Shown here one piece after another: positions 1 to 8,457 of a DNA stretch of 64,000 nt (position 1 is the first letter of the stretch; each line of letters opens with the position of its first letter). Made by a program: the position numbers and the translations under genes. Location: assembly GCF_018860425.1 (NCBI RefSeq), contig NZ_JAHKPI010000025.1, positions 466,524 to 530,523 of the forward strand. Direction: 5' to 3'. Source of the stretch: Marinobacter sp. F3R08. Lineage in GTDB: Bacteria; Pseudomonadota; Gammaproteobacteria; Pseudomonadales; Oleiphilaceae. The notes under the pieces are model-generated. The model was not told where the DNA came from and did not search any database. It saw only the letters and a program-made list of their open reading frames with translations.

Positions 1-2
1 CT

Positions 3-623
3 TCAGACCCATTTAGCCTTTCGGATCGCTATATTCTCCAGGAATGGATTCCCGGAGGAGACACAGAGGTTTTTTTCGTACTTTTTGCTTTTGATGAGAA
101 CGGCGTGGTGCTTGCCGAATACGCTGGCCAGAAGGTATGGCAATGGCCGCCTCTGGGTGGGTCTACAGCCGTATGCCGTTTAATTGAAGAACCTCAGTTG
201 ATTTCGCTGGCAAGAACCATTGCCGGCAAGTTGGAAATGACAGGTCTCGGGTCTATCGAGTTTAAACGTGACTCAAGAACCGGGAAGTTTCTCGTCACAG
301 AGCCAACGGTGGGACGAAATGACTATCAATCTGGCGTAGCTTTGAGTGATGAAAATAACCCAACAGCGGCTCTGGTAATAAATTCCTTGGGACTTCAGAG
401 GGAGTGCCGTATTGCTAAAAAGGCAAAGAGGAATTGTTTTTGGATAGATGAGTTGTCAGCGTACAGGTACGCCAAATCAAAAGGGCTGCTAAAGGCTGGC
501 TTTCAATTAATCAGAGCGCTAGGTGCTGCTCGCCATTTTCAGTTTTTGTATTTTGATTGGCGGGACAGAAAACCGTTTCGGGTACATCTGAAAAAAACGC
601 TTTCCAGGAAGCACCGCACATGA
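3..623 (+). CDS. ATP-grasp enzyme, 5' truncated by window edge
   Basis: The reading frame is open from the first bases of the window, so the N-terminal part lies outside. The visible 206 residues match the C-terminal half of an ATP-grasp fold: an ILQEWIPGGD segment followed by strands, then an ATP/Mg-binding stretch (GLGSIEFKRD, then a TEPTVGRNDYQS segment with Glu and Asn where the family binds metal). ATP-grasp enzymes join a carboxylate to an amine or thiol through an acyl-phosphate. Similar proteins occur in exopolysaccharide clusters near exosortases, but the substrate is unknown. The stop overlaps the next start (ATGA), so the two are probably translated together. Family call fairly sure; substrate not. 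Confidence 0.7.
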   Translation, partial: SDPFSLSDRYILQEWIPGGDTEVFFVLFAFDENGVVLAEYAGQKVWQWPPLGGSTAVCRLIEEPQLISLARTIAGKLEMTGLGSIEFKRDSRTGKFLVTEPTVGRNDYQSGVALSDENNPTAALVINSLGLQRECRIAKKAKRNCFWIDELSAYRYAKSKGLLKAGFQLIRALGAARHFQFLYFDWRDRKPFRVHLKKTLSRKHRT

Positions 624-1291
624 GCGCAGTAGGTCGTATTTTTCGTCGGGCATTTCAGTTTGATCTGGATGCCTATTTTCTGTTTTCTGATTCATTAAAA
701 CGCGAACTCTTGGCGCAATACTCGGGTGCTTCCCCTGAAAGCCTGTCCGCCAAGTTCAAAATCGTTGAAAAACCTTCAGAAGATGAATCGTTGATAGATC
801 TCTGCAAAGAGGGCGATTATTTCGGCTCGACAGATCAGGCTATAAAGAGAAATCTGGCGCTCACTTCTGACCGTGAAGATAAATGCATTGTTGCAGAGCA
901 TGAAAACCAGTATGTGGCAATGAGCTGGGTTTCATTGGGAAGGAAGAGCCTGTGGCCTTCCTTTGCGCAGCTCCCACTCTCCCAGGAAAATTCGGGTCTC
1001 CTCCACCTGAGTTACGTAAAGCCGGAGTATCGTGGTCATTGCCTGCAAAGATTTCTTGATTTGCATCGCAAGCACTTCTTGGCGGAGCATGGCTTTGCAC
1101 AGTCGGTAAGCTTTGTCGGCGTTAATAATCTCAGTTCGGTAAGAAACTCAATGGCTTGTAATGAGAGTTTCAAACTGATTTATCACGTTTCTGTTGACAT
1201 CCCAGGGCGGGAAAAACTGAATTTCTTTCCAAAATGGAACCAGGAACAATGGAAATCGTGCAGGGCCCATGCAGAAAGGTGGATGCCTTGA
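620..1291 (+). CDS. GNAT-like N-acyltransferase
   Basis: A 223-residue protein. I start it at the ATG overlapping the upstream stop (ATGA) rather than at the possible earlier start at 557. The middle has a GNAT-like core: a beta strand with LHLSYVKPEYRG, where the RG resembles the acetyl-CoA phosphate loop, then a helix (LQRFLDLHRKHF) and a late strand with NNLSSVRNSMACNESFK, typical of the last part of GNAT folds. No signal peptide or membrane segment is seen. Lying between an ATP-grasp gene and a glycosyltransferase, it probably acylates a sugar or amino sugar of the surface polysaccharide. The precise donor and acceptor cannot be read from sequence. Confidence 0.6.
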   Translation: MSAVGRIFRRAFQFDLDAYFLFSDSLKRELLAQYSGASPESLSAKFKIVEKPSEDESLIDLCKEGDYFGSTDQAIKRNLALTSDREDKCIVAEHENQYVAMSWVSLGRKSLWPSFAQLPLSQENSGLLHLSYVKPEYRGHCLQRFLDLHRKHFLAEHGFAQSVSFVGVNNLSSVRNSMACNESFKLIYHVSVDIPGREKLNFFPKWNQEQWKSCRAHAERWMP

Positions 1292-1329
1292 GCACGTATT
1301 TGAATCAAGCTTCAAGCGAGAATAGCGGA

Positions 1330-2220
1330 ATGTTAAACGACAAGCCCCTGATCAGTATTATTACGCCGACCTACAATCGTGCGGACTTTATCGCAGAGGC
1401 TGTGCAAAGCGTTTTGGATCAGACCTACCAGAACTTTGAACATCTCATCGTGGATGATGGCTCGAACGATAATACCCGGGAAGTACTGAGCCCGTTTCTT
1501 GAGGATGACCGTTTTAAGTATTTCTATCAGGAAAATCAAGGTCAGAGCGTGGCACGGAACCTGGCTCTCAAGCATGCTCGGGGCGATTTTATCTGTTTTC
1601 TGGACTCGGATAACGCCTGGCTACCAATTCATCTGGAATCACTATTAGCCGCATTTCAAGAGACTCCAGATGTCGATATTGTGTATGGAGATGGCATCAC
1701 AATCGACGAAAAGGGTAATGAACTTCGCCGGAAGAACATAAAAAGACATTCCGGATACATTGCTTTCCAAATGCTCAAAGACAATTGCGTTGGCATGAAT
1801 ATGACGATGGCACGACGCAGGTGCTTTGACGAGATGGGGGGGATGAGTGGCAAGCGCAAAGTGGCGGATGATTATGATCTATGGCTTAAATTTTCATCTC
1901 GTTACCAGTTCAGATATGTTCCCCGGTATCTCGCTTATTATCGAGTAATGGCGGATCAGATTTCTTCTAATAAAGAGGCTCGTTTCGAGACTAACGAGTC
2001 GATCATCAAGGATTTCCGGAAGAGCTATCCCGATGCTTTAACCGATGCTCAATTTGACGAAGCTTTTGCCTTCTTTTATTCACGAAAAGCTCGTTATCTC
2101 GCGGGGGCGGGACGAAAGTGGCTTGCGATACGAACTATCGGCACTGCGCTTAAGTATCGGCCCTGTGGCGTAGTGCCATGGCGCAGCTTGGCCGCAATTT
2201 TGCTCAAAGGCAGGCAATAA
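1330..2220 (+). CDS. Family 2 glycosyltransferase (paralogue 1)
   Basis: A GT-A fold inverting glycosyltransferase. It has the N-terminal ISIITPTYNRADFI strand, a VDDGS nucleotide-binding motif, FLDSDNAW as the DXD metal site, and ADDYDLWLKFS (ED/DD acceptor motif) in the C-terminal half. The ATG at 1330 places the first strand six residues in, as usual. A TTG at 1288 overlapping the upstream stop would add 14 residues and cannot be excluded. It has no membrane helices, so it works at the cytoplasmic face. It is very similar to the gene at 5731-6612 over its whole length, including YFYQENQGQS and YRVM(A/S)(D/E)QISS, which suggests a local duplication. Confidence 0.9.
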   Translation: MLNDKPLISIITPTYNRADFIAEAVQSVLDQTYQNFEHLIVDDGSNDNTREVLSPFLEDDRFKYFYQENQGQSVARNLALKHARGDFICFLDSDNAWLPIHLESLLAAFQETPDVDIVYGDGITIDEKGNELRRKNIKRHSGYIAFQMLKDNCVGMNMTMARRRCFDEMGGMSGKRKVADDYDLWLKFSSRYQFRYVPRYLAYYRVMADQISSNKEARFETNESIIKDFRKSYPDALTDAQFDEAFAFFYSRKARYLAGAGRKWLAIRTIGTALKYRPCGVVPWRSLAAILLKGRQ

Positions 2221-2221
2221 A

Positions 2222-3385
2222 ATGCGCTCAAACACAAACACTGGTGTGAATGAGCCCTATGTTTCAGTACATCGCCTTAATACTGATGATTTTGCCATGC
2301 TCCAGGAGCAATGGCGCGATCTGTTGGAGAATAGCGACGCTGACCCGCTTTTTATGAGTTGGCCCTGGCTTTTCTCCTGGTGGGAGGTGTGGGGCAAAGC
2401 TCTTGGGCTGGAACTTGCGCTTTTCGGAGCTTACGACGCCAGTTCTCGCCTTGTAGGCCTTGCGCCGTTTTATTTGCACGACTACTCATCTCCTTTTGGA
2501 CTGCGAGTTCGCCGCGCTCATTATCTTGGTAATGCGTGGCATATTAGCCCGACGGTCCGTACAGAGTATTCAAGCCTTATAATTCGGAAAGGGTTGGAGG
2601 AGACAGTCACAGATGCTCTGATGATAGAGGTTTCGCGACTCAACTGGCATGAGATGGTTGTATGTGATCAATTATTACCCGAGCTTTCCCGCTGGAAAAA
2701 GGGCTTGTTACTCGGGGGCAGAAAAATCGCTCTGGTAACTCGGTCCACAGATGTTGGAGTGCGTGTGCCAACAGAGGGGTTGTTCCAGGAGTGGCTCAGT
2801 AAACTTGGAGCGAATACCCGTCTTAAGCTTTATAATCGACGCTTGTATATCAAGCAAAAGAGGGGAGACCTGGCTCTTAAACATGTCACCGATCAGGAGG
2901 TGGCAGGTTTCTTCGAGCATTTGAATGAGTTCCACCGGCACAGATGGGGAAAAAATTGTTTCGATGAAAAAGCGGTCGCTTTCCACAAGAAGTTCATTGC
3001 CCGACTTGAGAATCAACAGCTGGCTTTGACAACTTTAATATTTGATGGAAAAACCGTATCAGTCCTTTACGATATTCTGGCTGGCTCAAGCAGGTACAAC
3101 TTGCAGGCTGGATTTCGGGAGGACTTCGATCGCAAAGTGGCCTTGGGAACCCTCCACCTGGGTTATGCCATTGAAGAGTGTTTCGGCACCGAAAGAATTC
3201 GTTATTACGACCTGCTTGCCGGCTATGGCAAGAACAGTTTTTATAAAAGTCGCTTTCAGGGAGAAACGGTCCAGTTCTATACCGTTCAGTTCGCGCGCAA
3301 CCCATTGATGCGGGGAATCTATCGAGCCCAGACCTTTCTTCCTGAAGGATTACGGAGATCATTGAATCGACTTGCCCGTTTGTAA
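2222..3385 (+). CDS. CelD/BcsL-family GNAT acyltransferase
   Basis: A 387-residue protein of the CelD/BcsL (FemAB-like, double GNAT) type often found in exopolysaccharide and exosortase clusters. Diagnostic stretches are the N-terminal FMSWPWLFSWWEVWG, a LVGLAPFYL strand, and a C-terminal half running FHRHRWG, YDILAGSSRYNLQAGF, LGTLHLGYAIEECF and YYDLLAGYGKNSFYKSRF. Members transfer acyl or aminoacyl groups onto polysaccharide precursors, though few have been studied. It starts one base after the preceding stop, with an AAGGCAGG ribosome site inside the upstream gene. It is probably part of one transcript from the glycosyltransferase through 5674. Confidence 0.8.
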   Translation: MRSNTNTGVNEPYVSVHRLNTDDFAMLQEQWRDLLENSDADPLFMSWPWLFSWWEVWGKALGLELALFGAYDASSRLVGLAPFYLHDYSSPFGLRVRRAHYLGNAWHISPTVRTEYSSLIIRKGLEETVTDALMIEVSRLNWHEMVVCDQLLPELSRWKKGLLLGGRKIALVTRSTDVGVRVPTEGLFQEWLSKLGANTRLKLYNRRLYIKQKRGDLALKHVTDQEVAGFFEHLNEFHRHRWGKNCFDEKAVAFHKKFIARLENQQLALTTLIFDGKTVSVLYDILAGSSRYNLQAGFREDFDRKVALGTLHLGYAIEECFGTERIRYYDLLAGYGKNSFYKSRFQGETVQFYTVQFARNPLMRGIYRAQTFLPEGLRRSLNRLARL

Positions 3386-3433
3386 AGACGCAACAATGAT
3401 GTTGATTTTGGCTAAGGGAGTTAATCAAGGCAT

Positions 3434-4552
3434 ATGATCATTAGTAACATTACCTCTCGTAAAATAGAGAACCAAATAGAGGTTTCTGCCTTAATCGATG
3501 GGTATAAGCTTTGGTATCGCTTTCCTGATCACCTTTCGCTAGCGCTTTCAGCTGAGCCGTTCTTGGCGGCATCGTTTTTTGTGGCTTCCCAGTCTGGTAC
3601 TACATTGGAGGTACAAGATTCAAAGACAGCATCCCCTCGTATTCTGGAGAATTTCAAGCGCCTGCAGTGCATATTCGGAACATGGAAGTCGGATTTAAGA
3701 CCTTTCACCGTGAAAGTTCAGGCAGAGGAACCCCGTGCCGCCAGCGACATGATATGCAGTTTTTTCTCGGGTGGCGTAGATGGTCTTTATACTCTCATTA
3801 GCCATGAAACTGAAATCAGCCACCTGATCTACATAAATGGTTTTGACTTTCACGTTTCTCCAGAAGAGTTTTCGGTTAACGTTCAGAGGCTGGAAAATTT
3901 AAGTGCTCCCTTCGGCAAGGAAATCATTCCCGTAGAAACGAATTTTTATGACTTTGACAAGTTTCACGGCGTAGGACGACATTGGAGTCATGGGGCCTGC
4001 CTGGCAAGCGTTGCTCTATTGCTGCAACCAGCAAAGTGTATCGTACCTACCAGTTATAGTTACCGGGATCTGCGTCCCTGGGGAACACATCCTTTGACGG
4101 ACCATCTCTGGTCGACCGAGGTAACAGAAATCGTCCACGATACAGCAGATCTGGAGCGCCCTGAGAAGGTTGAAAGAATTGCAGAACGGTCTCAAGCCGT
4201 GCTCGATAGTCTGGTCGTCTGCTGGAAATATTCGGATAGAAATTGTGGTCATTGCCTGAAGTGCATAAGGACGATGATAATATTGAAAATACTTGGCATA
4301 AATACCAGCGCTTTCAAGGGTTCTGTTTCCGCTGAGTATGTTGCTAAATTATCCCCGCCGGCAGATTATCGCCCATCGTATGAAGACTTGCTTAGGTTTG
4401 CGATCGATAAAGGCGATGAATCTATGGAAAAAGCATTACAAAAAGCTCTTTCGAGTTCTGTGGCCAAGAACATTATACGAGAATTTGATGATAAATATCT
4501 AAATCAGAGTATTCGTTCCAGTTTCCGGTATTTCAAAAAAAATAAGGCCTGA
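3434..4552 (+). CDS. QueC-like PP-loop ATPase with zinc-type cysteine cluster
   Basis: A 372-residue protein. A PP-loop signature, SFFSGGVDG, lies at about residues 109-117, the motif of ATP pyrophosphatases that adenylate their substrates. Near the C-terminus there are four cysteines (Cys263, 271, 274, 277) spaced CX7CX2CX2C, within NCGHCLKC. QueC (7-cyano-7-deazaguanine synthase) combines the same PP-loop with a closely similar zinc cluster. The N-terminal 100 residues do not look like QueC and the gene sits in a polysaccharide cluster, so a queuosine role is unlikely. An ATP-dependent activation or amidation step in decorating the polymer is my inference. PP-loop and cysteine motifs are clear; function is unknown. 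Confidence 0.65.
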   Translation: MIISNITSRKIENQIEVSALIDGYKLWYRFPDHLSLALSAEPFLAASFFVASQSGTTLEVQDSKTASPRILENFKRLQCIFGTWKSDLRPFTVKVQAEEPRAASDMICSFFSGGVDGLYTLISHETEISHLIYINGFDFHVSPEEFSVNVQRLENLSAPFGKEIIPVETNFYDFDKFHGVGRHWSHGACLASVALLLQPAKCIVPTSYSYRDLRPWGTHPLTDHLWSTEVTEIVHDTADLERPEKVERIAERSQAVLDSLVVCWKYSDRNCGHCLKCIRTMIILKILGINTSAFKGSVSAEYVAKLSPPADYRPSYEDLLRFAIDKGDESMEKALQKALSSSVAKNIIREFDDKYLNQSIRSSFRYFKKNKA

Positions 4553-4561
4553 AGATATTAA

Positions 4562-5674
4562 ATGAAAAACTTATGGCGGCGACATAAAGATAACTTCTTA
4601 CTTATCCGAGAGGCATATAGAGTTGCTGGTCTCTGTGGTAAATATTACGGAAGCCGGAAAATACCTGTATTTTTTCATATCTTGCGTTTTACATGGGAAA
4701 CCAAGATGCGTCCGATGGAGGCACTTGGTTACGGCGCGTTTTCTTCTGCTGCACGTCAGAGCTCGGAATATCTCAGCAAAAGGACATGCTCTGTCTTACA
4801 GTCGCGTCTCAACCCTCAAGACTGGTTCTGGGTGACCGAGGATAAAGGGATCTTTCAGTCATTCTGCGATGCGAATGCGATACCCACACCCGAATGCCTG
4901 GCTCTTCTATTTCGCAGTTCGCCTGGTATTTCCTCGGGGCATCCGGTTCTTCCGACTATAGAGTCGTGGAGCGAGACGATATCCCAGTTTGATCTTGATA
5001 AGGTTGTAATTAAACCTTGCCGACACAGTTATGGTCGCGGCCTATTAGTGCCTTTAGTTTCTGAAGGCCGTATAGAGGTAAATGATCTTAAATTCGATTC
5101 TGTTCAAGCGTTAGCCAAATATATGTTTGAGTTGCCGGAATTGACGAGCTGGATTATTCAGGAAAGAGTTCAGTCACACTCTGCATTATCCGATTTTTCA
5201 GGCACTAAACATCTTCAAACGATACGAATTTATACCCATGTAGATAAGTATGGGAGAGCTTTCATCGTTGATGCTTTCTTAAAAGTCATCGGTGGCGATG
5301 CTGCGATTGACAACTTTCAGCACGGTTTGTTGGGCAATTTTATAGCACCGATTGATGTCGGGTCGGGCCAACTTGAATCAGCGATTACACGCAGTTCGGA
5401 TATGGTCTGGTACAGGCTTGATTCTCACCCCAAAACCGGGCGAACGTTCCGGGAATTCACGATACCGCTGTGGGGCGCCGCAAAAGAATTGGTCATCAAG
5501 AATGCCGAGCATTTTAAACCAATCCGGTCTTTGGGATGGGATGTTGCGGTCACGGAGAGCGGTCCCGTGATTATTGAGGCCAACATACGCTGGGACCCGC
5601 CCAACTGGAACCCAGAAACAATAGCGAATGTCCGCAAAGTTCTTGAAAATCCGGATTGTGTGTATGCCAAGTGA
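4562..5674 (+). CDS. Sugar-transfer-associated ATP-grasp protein
   Basis: A 370-residue protein resembling the ATP-grasp family found beside sugar transferases (ATPgrasp_ST). Visible landmarks are VVIKPCRHSYGRGL (ATP-binding lysine and glycine loop, about residues 155-168), WIIQERVQSH, the HLQTIRIYTHV strand, DNFQHGLLGNFIAPID, and the C-terminal metal-binding segment SGPVIIEANIRWDPPNW with the Glu and Asn expected to bind Mg. It should join a carboxylic acid to an amine or sugar-linked acceptor using ATP. It is the second ATP-grasp gene within 6 kb, after the truncated one at the window start. The two are not close paralogues, so they may act at different steps. Confidence 0.7.
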   Translation: MKNLWRRHKDNFLLIREAYRVAGLCGKYYGSRKIPVFFHILRFTWETKMRPMEALGYGAFSSAARQSSEYLSKRTCSVLQSRLNPQDWFWVTEDKGIFQSFCDANAIPTPECLALLFRSSPGISSGHPVLPTIESWSETISQFDLDKVVIKPCRHSYGRGLLVPLVSEGRIEVNDLKFDSVQALAKYMFELPELTSWIIQERVQSHSALSDFSGTKHLQTIRIYTHVDKYGRAFIVDAFLKVIGGDAAIDNFQHGLLGNFIAPIDVGSGQLESAITRSSDMVWYRLDSHPKTGRTFREFTIPLWGAAKELVIKNAEHFKPIRSLGWDVAVTESGPVIIEANIRWDPPNWNPETIANVRKVLENPDCVYAK

Positions 5675-5730
5675 GCCAGCTTCGCTATGAAACGGACGCT
5701 GTCACTGCAGTGCGGAATGCTGGGGCTTTC

Positions 5731-6612
5731 ATGACAACCGTTAGCGTAGTAACGCCTACCTATAACAGAGCCCGGTTTCTGCCCGATGCCATCGAGAGCG
5801 TCTTGGCTCAGACACACTCTGATTTCGAACTCATCGTTTGGGACGATGGCTCTGATGACGATACTCGCGAAGTTCTGGAACCTTATCTTGCTGATAGTCG
5901 GGTACGCTACTTCTACCAGGAAAATCAGGGCCAGAGTTATGCCCGTAATCATGCCCTTGAGCACGCATCGGGTGACTATATTGCATTCCTGGATTCAGAT
6001 GACCTATGGGCACCCGATAAGCTGGAAAAACAGTTGGCTTTTCTACTGGCAAATCCCGAGGTTGATATTGTCCACGGTGACGAAGCCATGATCGATGAGG
6101 ATGGGAAAGTTACCAGTCTGGCGAATATGAGGCGGTATTCAGGGAGAATTACGCGGTACCTGTTGGCTGACAACAGCGTGAGTATTGCCACGGTTCTGGT
6201 ACGGCGGCGGTGTTTTGTCGAAATGGGTGGATTTGATACATCAGTGGGAGTTGCTGACGATTATGAGCTGTGGCTAAGGTTTTCAGCTAGATACCTTTTT
6301 CATTATGAGCCAGGTATTGTTGCTTCGTACCGTGTGATGTCGGAGCAAATTTCCTCCGACAAACGCAGGCGTTTCGCGGCAAACGAGAACATTATTTGTA
6401 AATTCCTGGAACGGTATGGTGATGTACTTTCTATCCGTGATCGTCGCTGGGGATTGGCTCGGTTTTTTTGCCGAAAAGCGCGGTATTTTGCCAGTGTGGG
6501 AGAGTGGTCTGTTGCGAGCAGCGCTATTGCTCGTGCAATGTGGCATGCGCCACTGGATCCGGTTGTCTGGCGAGCGCTCTTTCGAGTAGTCCTGCCAAGG
6601 CGACAGCTGTGA
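5731..6612 (+). CDS. Family 2 glycosyltransferase (paralogue 2)
   Basis: A GT-A glycosyltransferase of 293 residues from the ATG at 5731. An in-frame start at 5656 would put 25 poorly matching residues ahead of the VSVVTPTYNRARF strand. It carries WDDGSDDDTREVL, FLDSDDLW (DXD motif) and ADDYELWLRFS. It mirrors the gene at 1330-2220 almost motif for motif, with differences mainly in the acceptor half. It is probably the last gene of the polysaccharide block. No membrane segment is seen. Donor and acceptor sugars are unknown. Confidence 0.9.
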   Translation: MTTVSVVTPTYNRARFLPDAIESVLAQTHSDFELIVWDDGSDDDTREVLEPYLADSRVRYFYQENQGQSYARNHALEHASGDYIAFLDSDDLWAPDKLEKQLAFLLANPEVDIVHGDEAMIDEDGKVTSLANMRRYSGRITRYLLADNSVSIATVLVRRRCFVEMGGFDTSVGVADDYELWLRFSARYLFHYEPGIVASYRVMSEQISSDKRRRFAANENIICKFLERYGDVLSIRDRRWGLARFFCRKARYFASVGEWSVASSAIARAMWHAPLDPVVWRALFRVVLPRRQL

Positions 6613-6840
6613 ATGCGAGGGCGCCCGAAAGTATGCCTTTGGTTGTGCGCAACTAAGTCGGGGCATTAGGGTAAATGGCTGTCTGCTCAACACGCCGCAA
6701 TTTATTCAAAAGCTGCAGTACTTTAATCGTTCGTCGGAGCGCTCATGACTGGGGCCCGGTTGGGATTCTGTCATGGCAAAAACCTCTGCGTGCAGGCACA
6801 ATATCCCTGTGATTGACCTATATGTAAGGGAAATGGGCAT

Positions 6841-8388
6841 ATGACCGCTGAAAGGATTCGTGATCGGAGTTTGGTGCAGGCAGTAGTTCCGTTCCTGGTA
6901 GTATTTTCTGCTCTTTTCCTGCTTATCTGGCCCACCGTCGAAGGAATTGTCAGCCGCTGGTTCAAGTTTGATGAATCCTACTCTCATGGTCTGTTGCTTC
7001 TTCTGGTTTCCGTTGTTCTTGTTGCGCGAACGGTAAAGAAGCAGACACCGGTTACCGGATTTTACCCCTTGTGGCTGTTGCCGTTTGGCTTGGCGCTAAT
7101 AGCGTATGCACTTGGCGATATTCTGCGGGTGCAGGCATTGCAGGAGTTAACTGTAGTACCGCTGTTATTGGGTACGCTTGCCATTTTTCTGGGTTGGCAA
7201 CAAGTTAAAGCCTTTATTATTCCGGTCGGTCTTTTGTTTTTCGCCGTCCCGGTGTGGGATTACCTGTCCTGGACCCTTCAACTGATCACGGTTGAGGTCA
7301 ACCGACTTCTGCTGGGCTTATTTGATATTAATTTTGAAGTGGAAGGGGTCTTTGTCTATCTGATTGGCGTTGGGGCCTTTGAGGTAGCGCACGGATGTTC
7401 CGGGTTGAGGTACCTACTGGTTGGCCAGTCTTTGGCTGCGTTATATGGCGAACTGAATTTCAGGTGCCTGCGCACGAGGGTTGTTTTCTTCCTTACAGCG
7501 GTGGGACTTGCCTTATTAGCGAACTGGATTCGGGTTTTTGTGATCATTTATATGGGTTACGAAACCAATATGGAAACGAGCCTGATTCGGGACCACGATA
7601 ATTTTGGCTGGTGGGTATTTGCGGCAACATTGGTGCCTTTATTCTTTATTGGTCGAAAACTGGAAACCTCCAGCGCGGAACAGTTACCAACGCCAGAGCG
7701 TGAGATATCCGCAGTCGGCAAAGATGGAAGCCGTCGGGTATGGTCCGGAGTAGCGGCCACCGCCGCACTGCCAGTTTTGTTGTTGATGCTTTTGCCTTCT
7801 TCTGGTGGCGAAATAAAAGCCTCACCAGAATCGTTTGATCTGGCTTTGAATACTGAACGATATGCGCCTTTGTTTGGCAACCGATTGAGTGGCTGGAAAC
7901 CACAAATACGAAACCCTGATTTTGTCTTTGTCCAGACCATCTTTGATCGGGAAGCTGTTACCGGTGGCTCGGGCCCTGAGCAGCAGTTGTTTGTGGGCGT
8001 GTACGGTTATGAATATCAACGGCACAGGGCAGAGTTGATTCAATACTGGAACCGAACCTATGATCACGAGGAATGGATGCCGGAGAAGTTCTTCAGAGTA
8101 GCCTCACCTTCAGGTCGTCCGCTTCAGGGAATTACCTTGCGTAGTATGTCATCCGGAGAACGGGTGCACCTGGCCTATGGCTATTACGTTGCAGGTCTGT
8201 GGGAAACAGATCAATGGCGTGCAAAGTTTGCGCAAGTTGTCAGTTTCTTCAGCGAGAGAAAAGATGCGTCTTTGATTGTTTTCGCTGCGACGTGTGAGAG
8301 CTGTGATGGTGAGGCTGTGGTCAGCGATCTGGTAAACGATGCCATGCCATCGATTGTTAATCAGGTAGATCAGCACGTTCAGAAGTGA
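6841..8388 (+). CDS. xrtA: Exosortase A fused to an EpsI-type domain
   Basis: A 515-residue polytopic inner-membrane protein. Residues 1-275 are an exosortase: about eight hydrophobic helices carrying the catalytic Cys186 in AHGCSGLRYL, Arg231 in NWIRV and His252 in RDHDNFGWW. The C-terminal 200 residues form a periplasmic EpsI-like domain after one more membrane segment (about 300-317). Such fusions belong to the XrtA type linked to exopolysaccharide loci. Exosortases process proteins bearing a PEP-CTERM tail, and one such protein is encoded at 14944-15576. The gene is preceded by 228 bp with no gene or convincing promoter, and is convergent with prsT. Confidence 0.92.
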   Translation: MTAERIRDRSLVQAVVPFLVVFSALFLLIWPTVEGIVSRWFKFDESYSHGLLLLLVSVVLVARTVKKQTPVTGFYPLWLLPFGLALIAYALGDILRVQALQELTVVPLLLGTLAIFLGWQQVKAFIIPVGLLFFAVPVWDYLSWTLQLITVEVNRLLLGLFDINFEVEGVFVYLIGVGAFEVAHGCSGLRYLLVGQSLAALYGELNFRCLRTRVVFFLTAVGLALLANWIRVFVIIYMGYETNMETSLIRDHDNFGWWVFAATLVPLFFIGRKLETSSAEQLPTPEREISAVGKDGSRRVWSGVAATAALPVLLLMLLPSSGGEIKASPESFDLALNTERYAPLFGNRLSGWKPQIRNPDFVFVQTIFDREAVTGGSGPEQQLFVGVYGYEYQRHRAELIQYWNRTYDHEEWMPEKFFRVASPSGRPLQGITLRSMSSGERVHLAYGYYVAGLWETDQWRAKFAQVVSFFSERKDASLIVFAATCESCDGEAVVSDLVNDAMPSIVNQVDQHVQK

Positions 8389-8409
8389 CTCTTCGGGCTT
8401 TGCGATGAT

Positions 8410-8444
8410 AACTGACACCAAAGCCTCGGCTTATGGTGTCAGTT
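8410..8444. terminator. Long hairpin between convergent xrtA and prsT
   Basis: An inverted repeat of 11 perfect pairs (AACTGACACCA with TGGTGTCAGTT) continues into a further five pairs (AAGCC with GGCTT) around a two-base loop, with one bulged A. It lies between the two convergent stops. Neither side has a long T run, so it could be a weak two-way terminator or an RNA end-protecting hairpin. Confidence 0.55.
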
Positions 8445-8457
8445 CTCAGTTACCGAT

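Noticed and set aside
6774-6789. TGGC ... TGC pattern upstream of xrtA as a sigma-54 promoter
   Set aside because: The GG and GC doublets are 11 bases apart, not 10, and the surrounding match is poor.
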